Assembly (NCBI GenBank): GCA_031216915.1
Contig: CM062290.1
Coordinates: 170,209,453-170,273,452 of the forward strand
DNA length: 64,000 nucleotides
Direction: 5' to 3'
DNA from: Pictodentalium vernedei
Lineage: Eukaryota > Mollusca > Scaphopoda > Dentaliida > Dentaliidae
The notes beneath the pieces were generated by a model. It ran no database searches. It worked only from the letters and a program-made list of their open reading frames with translations, and was not told the DNA's origin. Every line of letters begins with the position of its first letter. Within the stretch, counting starts at the first letter, position 1. This document shows positions 21,513 to 32,715 of this stretch, one piece after another. Position numbers and translations under genes: made by a program.

Positions 21513-23784
21513 AAAAGATAACTGTCCATTTTACCATTTGTTTGTATATAATGTCTCCAAGCAACAAATTTATTGAAAAAATATTCCCCAAACTGCCATC
21601 TTCTTGCATTAATATATTAACAGTGTGACCACATAAACTCCTGAAGGGGAAAAAGGTAGTCAGATGAAAAGGAGCAGTACAAACATTAACCCTGTCATTT
21701 TTCTCAAAAGAAAAGTGTAAAAAAGATTACTTTTGTTTCAACAACTGTTTGAATAAAGTATTATGTATAGTAGTAGAGCAGCAGTGGGGGAATAGTACCC
21801 TGACATGAGATAACCACAGGACTTCAATAAAAATAGAAACATCTGAACAAGCAATGTTGGCTATATGAACCCTACCCCTGCCACCAATTTTGTGAAAAAG
21901 CTTACACTTTATCTATTTTGGTCCTTCCATTTTAGTATCACTTACAGAAGCTCAAAGTGTTTTCTACATAAACAGTACACAGAGATAGCAAGCAACTTGA
22001 AAACTCAATATATCATACTTTCAGATGAAACAGACACTGACAAAGTGAGATAAAGTGGAAAATTTCGTTGCTTTCGTACCGAACACAGCGATTATGGACT
22101 GCTGTGCATTCCACTCAAAGAAGTGATCTTGAATGTCATAAGGAGTTGGATGAGCATTAACCACACGATGCCTTCTATACTTCCCACTGTTGCCAAAATT
22201 TGAAATTAAAATGATAAGGAAAGATGAGGGGTGCGGAGGGAGAGTGGTCACCATGACGAACTTTCACAAATGAATTAATGATTAAGTTTTGAGCCACACA
22301 TTTGTATGCAATGTCACAGTTCTTCCTTTAACTAGCATTTACAAGTATCAAGCCTATATAGTACTGTCAACCCTGTATCCAACTTTCCCTCACTCCACTT
22401 GTGCCACATTTTCAAAAAACAATTCGTTTGTTGAACCTTGCTTGAATCAGTATAGTGCCATGATTTCAAACAGATTCATCAACTTATTTTAACTGAAATA
22501 TACCCAACTGATTAGTCTTAAGAACTTTTATGTGTGCCTAGTTGCTGATTTATTACAAAAGATGGCATATCATCTATCACATGAACATGATGGTAATTCT
22601 TGTGTGAGTATTTTGTAAGAACAACAATAAATGGATGGCCAAAGACATAGAGAGAAAACAAAATGCAATTTTGAGGTATATTTCCATATTTTGTTGATAG
22701 CTACTCATTATGAGGACCACACTACCTGTGGTGGAACAAGTAATGGCTATTTGACACCAATGGGGCTGAATCTGTGAATGTGAAGGAGAATAAAATGTTA
22801 ACGATGGTGAATGCAGATTTACGAGGCCACGGGAAAGACGGAAGTTACTTACAGTGTAATGGTTTTTGACATCTAGAAAATGCCAAAATAGTGGAAGTTG
22901 AAATCTTGTGTGCAAATCGACTTCAAAGCAGGTAGTTTTCCCCCAACATGAAATTAAAAAACTGCCCACAGGTGTCCAGTAAACAAGGGTATATAATGCA
23001 ATTACATTTCTATTTAAAATGAAGGAAAACTGTTATTTCTACATAGAGAATTCAAGTAGCACAACAACACAAATTGCTCTCATGGAGTACAAACCTCCTG
23101 TACATCTCACCAACACCACATGTTATTCAAATAACAGGCTTAAAAAAGATATTTCACATTATTTGCACCATCACACCTGCAAAAATAAACACAACTCCCT
23201 GTTTTATTCCTGTTTCTAGTATCCCAGCATGTTGACGGCCACACTTTCAGCAAATTGCTTTGGACAGGAGGGGTTGAAGTCTGACACTGGGCAACACGAG
23301 ATTTGTGTTGACTAAATGTGAGGTGTGGGTTAGCTGGCAAGTGGAAATCAATGACAAATTTGATTTATTGTGCTTCAAAGTGGTAATTGACTTCATTCAA
23401 GCGCTTGCCAGAGGGTGTTAAAAGAGACTTATTTTATACATTTATACAAATAGCAGCATTTGACATACTTAATACTGTCCTTTTATACAGGTGGAACTCT
23501 GATTGACTGGAAATATAATAAATAATAATGAAATGATACAATCTTTCCTTCCACCTGGGAGCAAAAGTTTATTTGACCACCATATTATGCATACTGGCAT
23601 TCGCAATTAGTCACTCTTTGATGAATCTGGGCATCCTACACCCCCAAAATAACATTTTCTCCAAACCTGCAACCGATACACAAACCGGCTCGGCTTTAGT
23701 TGTAAAATTATTCATACCGGTAAATCGAGCACCATACACCTATCATAAAATGTCAATCGACATAAATCATGAAAAATGTTGCTT
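21513..23784. other. no recognised gene
   Basis: A 2.3-kb stretch without a repeat that I can delimit and without a long frame. The 130-codon minus frame at 22577-22969 has no domain and is AT-rich. It could hold untranslated or small exons of a host gene, which cannot be decided without transcripts. Confidence 0.35.
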
Positions 23785-24032
23785 TAGGTTGAAATACACT
23801 AAAAGATTTGCATTGGCAACAGTGTTAATAATTTCCTGTCTCCTAAGCTCATCAAGGTCATTTAGGGGAAAACAGTCCAGAATCCGCTTAGTATATCAAC
23901 TCATTAAAAAATGAACAGGAAAAAAATATATGTCACCGTGTGTTTTCTGTGTTCAAATTTGACGATTTCCCAACAGTTTCACGCTCGATTGGAAAGGCAT
24001 ATTTTACTTTACTTTTAGTGTATTGTAACCTG
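23785..24032 (-). mobile_element. MITE, TAGTGTATTGTAACC family, partial inverted copy
   Basis: It shares AAATACACTAAAAGATTTGC, the GTCTCCTAAGCTCATCAAGG block, TATATGTCACCGTGTGTTTT and the right end TTTTAGTGTATTGTAACC with the copy at 20638-21112, but lacks the middle third. Confidence 0.65.
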
Positions 24033-24257
24033 AAAGGGCTGTGAAAAATATCACCAAGACCGGCAAGACGCCATTTGCTCAAGTAGAGTCTTGATTGCCT
24101 GGATTCTATTGTCTGTGTACAATCGCGGACGAAATAAGTGGAACAAAGCATCGAACTGTTGCATTCGGGACACAATGCGTGTTAAATGAACCAAATTACT
24201 TTATGTTTGAGATTGGATAAACAACGAGAACATTCAACGCATAAATGTCAACGTAAA

Positions 24258-24263
24258 ATGCAT

Positions 24264-24302
<39 letters not shown>

Positions 24303-24305
24303 TTT
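24258..24305. repeat. (ATTT)n microsatellite
   Basis: About 11 uninterrupted units. SINE tails in this window are AATA-rich, so this may mark a decayed reverse-orientation SINE tail, although no SINE body follows clearly. Confidence 0.85.
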
Positions 24306-24675
24306 CAAAGCAAAAATTCCAGTTCCTGCACAACACTTTTTTATTTCAAAGTGAGATGTATTGCTGCCTTCATTTTGTAAAAAGAAATAAAAATGCGAGA
24401 AAAGACGATTTTTTTAGTCGAGGCTGAATATTCTTTGCACATTGATTGTATGTTCTATTTATATTACATTTATTGAGACCAGTGTCATTCAACTTGGACT
24501 CAAGCCGAGCTCGAAACCACATCGACAGGGACTTCTGCTCACCTCAACAATAGTGTAAGACATACAATGTCTTGCACCTTTACTGACTGTACCAACGAAC
24601 ATGGTTATAACAACAACATTGGATTGACACACTAGTGAATACACTGTAACTAGAATTGCTCATTGCACATCGCTT

Positions 24676-24806
24676 GGGGGCATTTTGACCAACTCTTGAG
24701 GACGGTTTGACCAATTGGTGGGGACGTTTTGACCAAAAAGTTAGGGGACGTTTTGACCAAAAGGTTACGGGACGTTTTAGTTTGGGGACGTTTTGATCAA
24801 TAATTT
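24676..24806. repeat. short tandem array of GGGACGTTTTGACCAA units
   Basis: Five to six imperfect units of about 21-25 bp (GGACGTTTTGACCAAAAAGT and variants). Related arrays are at 43640-43850, 44368-44541 and, in opposite orientation, 53143-53288. Confidence 0.75.
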
Positions 24807-24866
24807 ACTGAGAAAACGAGAACGATTCATCAGTTTGCTGGCGCTTTTCACATGCGTGTGTATTCT

Positions 24867-24872
24867 GTTATA
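24867..24872. repeat. 6-bp target duplication, left (GTTATA)
   Basis: GTTATA directly precedes the palindrome's AGTAGTAGG start and is repeated after its end at 32797-32802. The bases also match LTR positions 2-7, showing the insertion site inside the LTR. Confidence 0.85.
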
Positions 24873-24954
24873 AGTAGTAGGCTTGGGGCTGGATGAGCCT
24901 GTTCTGCCGGAGAGGGGTGAGAGGGGATGAGGGGGTGGATGACGTCATCATAAT

Positions 24955-25135
24955 TAAAATGTTACGTAAGGTAATTAACGTTACTTAATGATCTTTTTTA
25001 ATCACTTTAATAATTGTTGCTTAATTAATTTTTATTAATGACTGTTGCATAATTAATGTAATTAATGTAATTAATAAGTGTAATTAGAGTTGATTATAAT
25101 AATTAGTATATTAATAAATGAATTAATAAAGATGT
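24955..25135. repeat. TTAATTA-rich subterminal tract, left arm
   Basis: Dense TTAATTAAT/AATTAATG motifs lie close to the element's end, mirrored at 32545-32715 in the other arm. Such tracts could be protein-binding or easily melted subterminal sequence; this is inference only. Confidence 0.55.
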
Positions 25136-25600
25136 ACTGGCTATATATATGAATGCTATTGCTGACTGACCCGCAAAGGTCATCGCGTGTCTGGGTGTCA
25201 TTAAATCGATTTTTTTCTTTTCAAACGCCAACTACTGACAGATGTTGAAGCAATTAAATCTATTGTCACACTTTAACGGCCGGTCATAAATATCATTAGA
25301 CTGGACATGCTATCATGTATTTAAAAAATCAATGATGATCTCACGTGACAAGATGTGTCTTGCTTTTACCTGAAGACTGTGAACGACTCCATTGTGGCTA
25401 TTTTTATAGGTATAATTTGATTTAATAACTTGGCGTGATTCTTACATATTAATAATGCAAGTTTATTCTTCTCGTTTTTATGGCTGTCGAAAAACTCTCA
25501 TAGACTAAAGGTATTCTGATTTTATGCCTCACGCGATAAAGTAATTTTTTAATCCGATGACCACATGAACAAATAACATTTTGGTTTTTGAAAAGCGGGC

Positions 25601-25996
25601 GTGTTTGTTTTTTCCCCTAAAAAGTCTGACGATTCGAACCTCACTCTCATAAGAAACTGTGTCAGAAAAGCCAAGATGACAAGCATCGACTATACTTCCA
25701 TAAACAGCTATGAGCGAACCAAGAAGCAGCGAGCCAACGAAGAATTTGCATTAGCATTAAAAAAGTGGTGGGCAGCGACGCTCCCCACGAAGGAACAAGA
25801 AAAGAGACTAAAAGACTACCCATTTGTTGAGGCTGCCAGACGTCCTTTCGGGGAGATACAGTACAGAAATCGCCCCAAACACTGGTTCGATCTCCCTGTA
25901 CACATGCAGGAGGAAGCACTAGTAGGGCCACCAACAGTTAACGAAGATTGGGAAAAGGATTTTTTCACCGAGGCGGAGATGGGAGGAAAAAAATAG
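25601..25996 (+). CDS. small protein of unknown function, left-arm copy
   Basis: An open frame of 131 codons. The likelier start is the ATG at 25676 (MTSIDYTSINSYERTKKQRA), because the upstream part lacks similarity to anything I know. The remaining ~106 residues are rich in charged and aromatic residues (ALKKWWAATLPTKEQEKRLK; HWFDLPVHMQEEALVG) and end in GGKK. No signal peptide or membrane span is seen. It is the only frame kept in both arms. A strong hairpin, GGCCCTTTTCAGGGCC, follows the stop at 26023-26038. Against the right-arm copy it has one extra T in a run near 25961, which makes it stop earlier. Function is unknown; the setting suggests an element-encoded protein. Confidence 0.6.
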   Translation: MFVFSPKKSDDSNLTLIRNCVRKAKMTSIDYTSINSYERTKKQRANEEFALALKKWWAATLPTKEQEKRLKDYPFVEAARRPFGEIQYRNRPKHWFDLPVHMQEEALVGPPTVNEDWEKDFFTEAEMGGKK

Positions 25997-26539
25997 CTTT
26001 CTATGGAAAGCGAAAAAAACGGCCCTTTTCAGGGCCACCATAATCTTAAAAAGAGTTGCTTTGTCACAAACACACACTTTTTTAACCAATCAGACACCTC
26101 CATTATCCCACACCCTCACCGTCACACCCCTGTATCCCCTCACAGTACCTAAAACTTTCCTGAACTCCCCTCCTCCAGGTCATCCAATACTAAAAAAACT
26201 TTTGGAAACCTCTCTCCCCCTCCCCCCAGCCCTCACAATAGCTAAATTATCTCGAACCCCAGTTCAGTTCTCTAAATGTAATCGACATGTCAGGCCCCCG
26301 AATACGCCTTCCCCACAATTTTAAGTGATCAAATTACCGTGATTAGTCTCCTCTCATAACTTACCACACTCTTAACCCGTATTTACTATGAGATTGTCCC
26401 CCTAATAAATAGCGTATGTTCATTTAATATAATATATTAATCATTTTCGTTAAATAATTCATTCCACAAGACACTTGTCGAAAAAGCAAAATGGTGGATT
26501 AGTTTGACAGAAATACACATATCGATTTATTCAGGAATG

Positions 26540-26790
26540 TCTGTCGGTTGTGTCCTTGGGCAAGACACTTCATTCCTATTGACCATGTGGGGGCATGGTG
26601 ACGCTGTGCACTAAGGCGTACTGCACGTCGATGGAGCACCTGTCTTCAACCAATGCAGACCCTGTGTAGAATCTTGACAGTTGCTTGCCGTTGCTCGGTG
26701 GCTCTTTCCGGCTTCCTCCACCCATAAAACTGTCGTGGTCATGATTAGTCATTGTGCAGACCTTAAACACCAATAAATAAATATAAATAT
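26540..26790 (+). mobile_element. SINE body (headless), left arm
   Basis: TTGTGTCCTTGGGCAAGACA through GGCGTACTGCACGTCGATGG, GCCGTTGCTCGGTGG and an AATAAATAAATA tail match the common SINE body. The tRNA or 5S head is missing. The mirrored copy is at 30888-31133. Confidence 0.82.
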
Positions 26791-27009
26791 ACAGTCGGTT
26801 ATCAAAACAGCACTTGAGTGTTTAACAGTTAATTGTGGACCAGTGCGTTTAAAAATCAAAACATTTGGGTGATAGCACTACGGACTGTGTTTAAACATAG
26901 AAAAATTGCACCCGCGCTATTACTAACCCGTATGATTTATTTTTTGAACGTTCACTGAAGAATAACCCACCCATCTAAGTAAAAGCATGAAAGAGCTACC
27001 ATTATCTAA

Positions 27010-27165
27010 TTACCTATGTGGGGGTGGGGGTGGTCGGTAACGTTGTGTACTATGGCGTACTACCTTCCGCCAATGATAACCCTGTGTAGAACTTTGACAG
27101 TTGTTTGCCTCTGCATGATGGTTCTTTCTGGATTGCTCCAACTGTCGTTAAATAAATGAAAAAAA
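27010..27165 (+). mobile_element. partial SINE body, left arm
   Basis: Decayed fragments in the right order: GGTAACGTTGTGTACTATGG, CCAATGATAACCCTGTGTAG, TTTGACAGTTGTTTGCC, GGTTCTTTCTGG and an AATAAATGAAAA end. The mirrored copy is at 30515-30660. Confidence 0.65.
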
Positions 27166-27387
27166 AACTACAATTCTCTAATAACAGGCCAAGCCCCCTT
27201 CGTTTTGTCAGGGGGAAAATCAACAGTACTTGCACCCCTCATTTTAATAGTTGAAAAGCGCTGTTACTCGATCAAAAAAAAATGGTAAAAGGATATGTGA
27301 CTCTGTATTAGCCACCCAAATTTGCGAGACTTGGGAAAATATAACCCACCTAGAGCAGCACCAAAGCTACGTACACTATTCGAACTC

Positions 27388-27612
27388 TCGCATTGTGTCC
27401 TTGGGCAAGTTAATTTACCCCGATTATCCACATGGGAGCACGATGACGGCGTGTAATAAGGTGTACTGCACGTCGGTGATACGCATATTTTAGAACAATC
27501 TAACCCTGCTTGTGCGGATTTCCGACATTGGTGAGATGACAGTTACTCATCGTTGCTCTGTGGTTCTCTTTGGATATTCCGGAGTCTACCCGTAAAATTG
27601 TCACGTTTAATT
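27388..27612 (+). mobile_element. partial SINE body, left arm
   Basis: ATTGTGTCCTTGGGCAAGTT, GTGTACTGCACGTCGGTGAT, TAACCCTGCTTGTGCGGA and GTTGCTCTGTGGTTCTC follow SINE order. The mirrored copy is at 30065-30297. Confidence 0.7.
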
Positions 27613-27832
27613 ATAACTTGAACTTGATGTCCGGGTGTAATGAAATAGCGTGTTTTCTGCAGACATTCTAAATAAACGCAGCTGGTTTACAGACCTGTAT
27701 ATATTTTTTTTTTCAATTGAGTAAAAATATAGGATAGTTACTGATGTAACATGCCAATTAGTATGTTTAATGAATCTAACTACGCCAGTCCGACCGACCC
27801 TTTGCCCACCATGATCACAACAAACGTTTCAA

Positions 27833-27860
27833 TTCTCTCTCTCTCTCTCTCTCTCTCCGA
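27833..27860. repeat. (CT)n microsatellite
   Basis: An uninterrupted CT run in the left arm, mirrored as a GA run with one interruption at 29815-29846, a small sign of independent change in the two arms. Confidence 0.85.
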
Positions 27861-28134
27861 TACAGTACGGGTGGAAACTAATTGCGTTCAAGTTGTTGTT
27901 TTTTTTCTAGGTTTTACCACCCTCCTTACAGCGCAAATCAAAATGAAATCTGATTCATTGAACCATACTACAGTGCATGTCAAAATTAATTTTTGAACGC
28001 CATTTTTTCTATGTGCCACTATCAGCAGCTATGACCATGGCGATTGACAGGTTGGGGTGGGACCCATCCTATTCATACATATAAATGGCAGAGTGTTGGT
28101 ACTGTATTGCCACTCTATTAACTCGCTTCTGAAA

Positions 28135-29163
28135 ATGATGAATTCACGCTACGTCTGTGAATTGTGTCAAAAATCTTACTCTCATAAAACTAATTATTAT
28201 CGACACAGACGAAAATTACACAAAAATGTAAATTTTAAACGCACTATAGGGGGAGCGAACTCAAATACAGCCGAGTTAACAACCAGATCTGTCTGTAATG
28301 AGCCACCCTATCCTCCAGTGCATATGAAATCAGCCTTTAGTTGCAACAATGCATTAACAAGTGGAAATATTTTGGGGCTTGCAAATAAGCTAGAGCCAGT
28401 AAAATCGCTAGTGATAGGGGAATCACTGAGGGAAAAACCTATAGATGACTCAACCAACCTACCCTCAAGCAGAATTCAGTGTATTGAACCATGGGGGAGT
28501 GAACAGTTGCAGGAAATACGCACACCCCTGAATGCTGTAGCTGTCCCGCCCATAGACCATGGTATGAGACCAATTCCTGAATCTTCAACATCGGGTTCCG
28601 AAGAGAAAGGGCTGCTGAACCAGACAATCTTTCAGCGCTAATCAAATTTACGCAAAGAAACCACCAAACCACACTCCTTAACGACTAGTTTTTCAGTGGA
28701 AAATCATCCGGACTGGTTAGCCATTATACCAGATTCCATGCAGCAGAAGGCGCTTTTGTTACTCCAGATAATAAAGAATATACCTAATTTATCCTGGGAT
28801 GAGAAAGATCGACTCGTGTATAACGGCATTACAATTTCGGGCTCCAATATGTGTGATCTAATAAATGATCTGCTGTGAAAAAGAAAAGATTTTCAACCGA
28901 CAGGGTGGAAAATTTTGGCAAACATCCTTAAAGATCAAAATATCCCAAGGGGTCTGATCGGAAACCCAGAACACATTAAACATTGTCATCCAGAAAACAA
29001 TACCTCTGCAAAGCTGCGATGGACCAGCCTTTGAAGAATGGCCCCTGGAAAAGATTGCGAATGTGGAACGGACTTCGTGGAAGCTCTCATGAAACAGGAC
29101 GAAAAAGCGAAAACTCACACCAATAGGGTGACATTCTGAACAACAGCCATTACAGACAACTAA
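28135..29163 (+). pseudogene. broken C2H2 zinc-finger protein frame in the palindrome loop
   Basis: The frame from ATG 28135 first encodes one C2H2 finger (YVCELCQKSYSHKTNYYRH, then LH; spacing C-x2-C-x12-H-x4-H, about residues 8-29), then a low-complexity linker. The same frame runs on through TAA at 28639-28641 into a conserved-looking block (LLLLQIIKNIP, DEKDRLVYNGITISGSN, MCDLINDLL), TGA at 28876-28878, and a further block (FQPTGWKILANIL, LIGNPEH). TGA at 29032 and 29137 follow before TAA at 29161-29163. One frame across four internal stops indicates a decayed single gene. I recall similar C-terminal blocks in uncharacterised invertebrate proteins near mobile elements, but cannot name the family. 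Confidence 0.65.
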
Positions 29164-29814
29164 AAATGCGGCCAGCAGCATATACCAGTGCTCATTTTAC
29201 TGCAAATTTCATATCCATTTGTAATTTAATTCTAATTAATTTGACTAGTTTTGATTTCTTGTTAATATGGATAATTAAAAAAATGCAATATATCTAAGAT
29301 TTTTTATTTTGTTTTTTTATATGTGGAGTCTCCTAAACTACAGAGTACCTTTCTTGACCTTCGCCCAGTTCAGGAAATCTACATAAATTACTGAATGTGA
29401 TTTAATAAAAAATTCGGCAATTATTCAAATCAAAAACTGTGATCCGATAAAAATTCGGCTGTTATTAAGTGGGTACATTATTAATATCCGAGAATGTGGT
29501 CATGCCATATTTTATCAACAAAATGCAGGTACACAATGCATTCTCGCGTATTATCTTGTTTTTATATAGGCATTTGTCAGAGAAAGGCCTGGAGTTTTGT
29601 ACAAAAATAAGCATTTTACCACAAAGTTACGCTATGGTCATAGCTGCTGATAGTGGCACATAGAAAAAATGGCGTTCAAAAATTAATTTTGACATGCACT
29701 GTAGTATGGTTCAATGAATCAGATTTCATTTCGATTTGCGCTGTAAGGAGGGTGGTAAAACCTAGAAAAAAAAACAACAGCTTGAACGCAATTAGTTTCC
29801 ACCTGTACTGTATC

Positions 29815-29846
29815 GGTGAGAGAGAGAGAGAGAGAGAAAGAGAGAA
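29815..29846. repeat. (GA)n microsatellite, right arm
   Basis: Mirror of the CT run at 27833-27860, interrupted once by AAAG. Confidence 0.8.
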
Positions 29847-30064
29847 TTGAAACGTTTGTTGTGATCATGGTGGGCAAAGGGTCGGTCGGACTGCCGTAGT
29901 TAGATTCATTAAACATACTAATTGGCGTGTTACATCAGTAACTATCTTATATTTTTACTCAATTGAAAAAAAAATATATATACAGGTCTGTAAACCAGCT
30001 GCATTTATTTAGAATGTCTGCAGAAAATATGCTATTTCATTACACCCGGACATCAAGTTGAAGT

Positions 30065-30297
30065 TATAATTAAACGTGACAATTTTACGGGTAGACTCCG
30101 GAATATCCAAAGAGAACCACAGAGCAACGACGAGTAACTGTCATCTCCCCAATGCCAGAAATCCGCACAAGCAGGGTTAGATTGTTCTAAAATATGCGTA
30201 TCACCGACGTGCAGTACACCTTATTACACACCGTCATCGTGCTCCCATGTGGATAATCGGGGTAAATTAACTTGCCCAAGGACACAATGCGGGAGTT
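30065..30297 (-). mobile_element. partial SINE body, right arm
   Basis: Reverse complement of the 27388-27612 fragment, at the corresponding distance from the palindrome centre. Confidence 0.7.
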
Positions 30298-30514
30298 CGA
30301 ATAGTGTACGTAGCTTTGGTGCTGCTCTAGGTGGGTTATATTTTCCCAAGTCTCGCAAATTTGGGTGGCTAATACAGAGTCGCATATCCTTTTACCAGTT
30401 TTTTTTGATCGAGTAACAGCGCTTTTCAACTATTAAAATGAGGGGTGCAAGTACTGTTGATTTTCCCCCTGACAAAACGAAGTGGGCTTGGCCTGTTATT
30501 AGAGAATTGTAGTT

Positions 30515-30660
30515 TTTTTTTCATTTATTTAACGACAGTTGGAGAAATCCGGAAAGAACCATCGTGCAGAGGCAAACAACTGTCAAAGTTCTACACAGGG
30601 TTATCATTGGCGGAAGGTAGTACGCCATAGTACACAACATTACCGACCACCCCCACCCCC
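30515..30660 (-). mobile_element. partial SINE body, right arm
   Basis: Reverse complement of 27010-27165. Confidence 0.65.
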
Positions 30661-30887
30661 ACATAGGTAATTAGATAATGGTAGCTCTTTCATGCTTTTA
30701 CTTAGATGGGTGGGTTATTCTTCAGTGAACGTTCAAAAAATAAATCATACGGGTTAGTAATAGCACGGGTGCGATTTTTCTATGTTTAAACACAGTCCGT
30801 AGTGCTATCACCCAAATGTTTTGATTTTTAAACGCACTGGTCCACAATTAACTGTTAAACACTCAAGGGCTGTTTTGATAACCGACT

Positions 30888-31133
30888 ATTTATTTATATT
30901 TATTTATTGGTGTTTAAGGTCTGCACAATGACTAATCATGACCACAACAGTTTTACGGGTGGAGGAAGCCGGAAAGAGCCACCGAGCAACGGCAAGCAAC
31001 TGTCAAGATTCTACACAGGGTCTGCATTGGTTGAAGACAGGTGCTCCATTGACGTGCAGTACGCCTTAGTGCACAGCGTCACCATGCCCCCACATGGTCA
31101 ATAGGAATGAAGTGTCTTGCCCAAGGACACAAC
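30888..31133 (-). mobile_element. SINE body (headless), right arm
   Basis: Reverse complement of 26540-26790, including the AATA tail, with a handful of base differences. Confidence 0.82.
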
Positions 31134-31355
31134 TGACAGACATTCCTGAATAAATCGATATGCGTATTTCTGTCAAACTAATCGACCATTTTGCTTTTTC
31201 AACAAGTGTCTTGTGGAATGAAATATTTAACGAAAATGATTAATATATTATATTAAATGAACATACGCTATTTATTAGGGGGACAATCTCATAGTAAATA
31301 CGGGTTAAGAGTGTGGTAAGTTATGAGAGGAGACTAATCGCGGTAATTTGATCAC

Positions 31356-32078
31356 TTAAAATTGTGGGGAAGGTGTATTTGGGGGCCTGACATGTCCATT
31401 ACATTTAGAGAACTGAACTGGGGTTCGAGATAATTTAGCTATTGTGAGGGCTGGGGGGAGGGGGAGAGAGGTTTCCAAAAGTTTTTTTAGTATTGGATGA
31501 CCTTGAGGAGGGGAGTTCAGGAAAGTTTTAGGTACTGTGAGGGGATACAGGGGTGTGACGGTGAGGGTGTGGGATAATGGAGGTGTCTGATTGGTTAAAA
31601 AAGTGTGTGTTTGTGACAAAGCAACTCTTTTTAAGATTATGGTGGCCCTGAAAAGGGCCGGTTTTTTTGCTTTCCATAGAAAGCTATTTTTTTCCTCCCA
31701 TCTCCGCCTCGGTGAAAAATCCTTTTCCCAATCTTCGTTAACTGTTGGTGGCCCTACTAGTGCTTCCTCCTGCATGTGTACAGGGAGATCGAACCAGTGT
31801 TTGGGGTGATTTCTGTACTGTATCTCCCTGAAAGGACGTCTGGCAGCCTCAACAAATGGGTAGTCTTTTAGTCTCTTTTCTTGTTCCTTCATGGGGAGCG
31901 TCGCTGCCCACCACTTTTTTAATGCTAATGCAAATTCTTCATTGGCTCGCTGCTTCTTGGTTCGCTCATAGCTGTTTACGGAAGTATAGTCGATGCTTGT
32001 CATCTTGCCTTTTCTGACACAGTTTCTTATGAGAGTGAGGTTCGAATCATCAGACTTTATAGGGGAAAAAACAAACAC
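31356..32078 (-). CDS. small protein of unknown function, right-arm copy, extended frame
   Basis: The first ~120 codons match the 25601-25996 frame with few changes (SINSYERTK there, SVNSYERTK here). In a T-run near codon 121 this copy has one base fewer, so the frame leaves the ending seen on the left and stays open for another ~120 codons. The added part is proline- and threonine-rich with poor resemblance to a folded protein (TPPLSHTLTVTPLYPLTVPK). It covers the GGCCCTGAAAAGGGCC hairpin that follows the stop in the other arm. I infer the extension is read-out of non-coding sequence, but the opposite polarity of change cannot be excluded. Confidence 0.5.
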   Translation of the reverse strand: MFVFSPIKSDDSNLTLIRNCVRKGKMTSIDYTSVNSYERTKKQRANEEFALALKKWWAATLPMKEQEKRLKDYPFVEAARRPFREIQYRNHPKHWFDLPVHMQEEALVGPPTVNEDWEKDFSPRRRWEEKNSFLWKAKKPALFRATIILKRVALSQTHTFLTNQTPPLSHTLTVTPLYPLTVPKTFLNSPPQGHPILKKLLETSLPLPPALTIAKLSRTPVQFSKCNGHVRPPNTPSPQF

Positions 32079-32544
32079 ACCCGCTTTTCAAAAACCGAAA
32101 TGTTATTTGTTCATGTGGTCATCGGATTAAAAAATTACTTTATCGCGTGAAGCATAAAATCAGAATACCTTTAGTCTATGAGAGTTTTTCGACAGCCATA
32201 AAAACGAGAAGAATAAACTTGCATTATTAATAAGTAAGAATCACGCCAAGTTATTAAATCAAATTATACCTATAAAAATAGCCACAATGGAGTTGTCCAC
32301 AGTCTTCAGGTAAAAGCAAGACACATCTTGTCACGTGAGATCATCATTGATTTTTTAAATACATGATAGCATGTCCAGTCTAACGATATTTATGACTGGC
32401 CGTTAAAGTGTGACAATAGATTTAATTGCTTCAACATCTGTCAGTAGTTGGCGTTTGAAAAGAAAAAAATCGATTTAATGACACCCAGACACGCGATGAC
32501 CTTTGCGGGTCAGTCAGCAATAGCATTCATATATATAGCCAGTA

Positions 32545-32715
32545 CGTCATTATTAATTCATTTATTAATATACTAATTATTATAATTAACTCTAATTACA
32601 CTTATTAATTACATTAATTATGCAACAGTCATTAATAAAAATTAATTAAGCAACAATTATTAAAGTGATTAAAAAAATCATTAAGTAACGTTAATTACCT
32701 TACGTAACATTTTAA
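32545..32715. repeat. TTAATTA-rich subterminal tract, right arm
   Basis: Mirror of 24955-25135. Confidence 0.55.
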
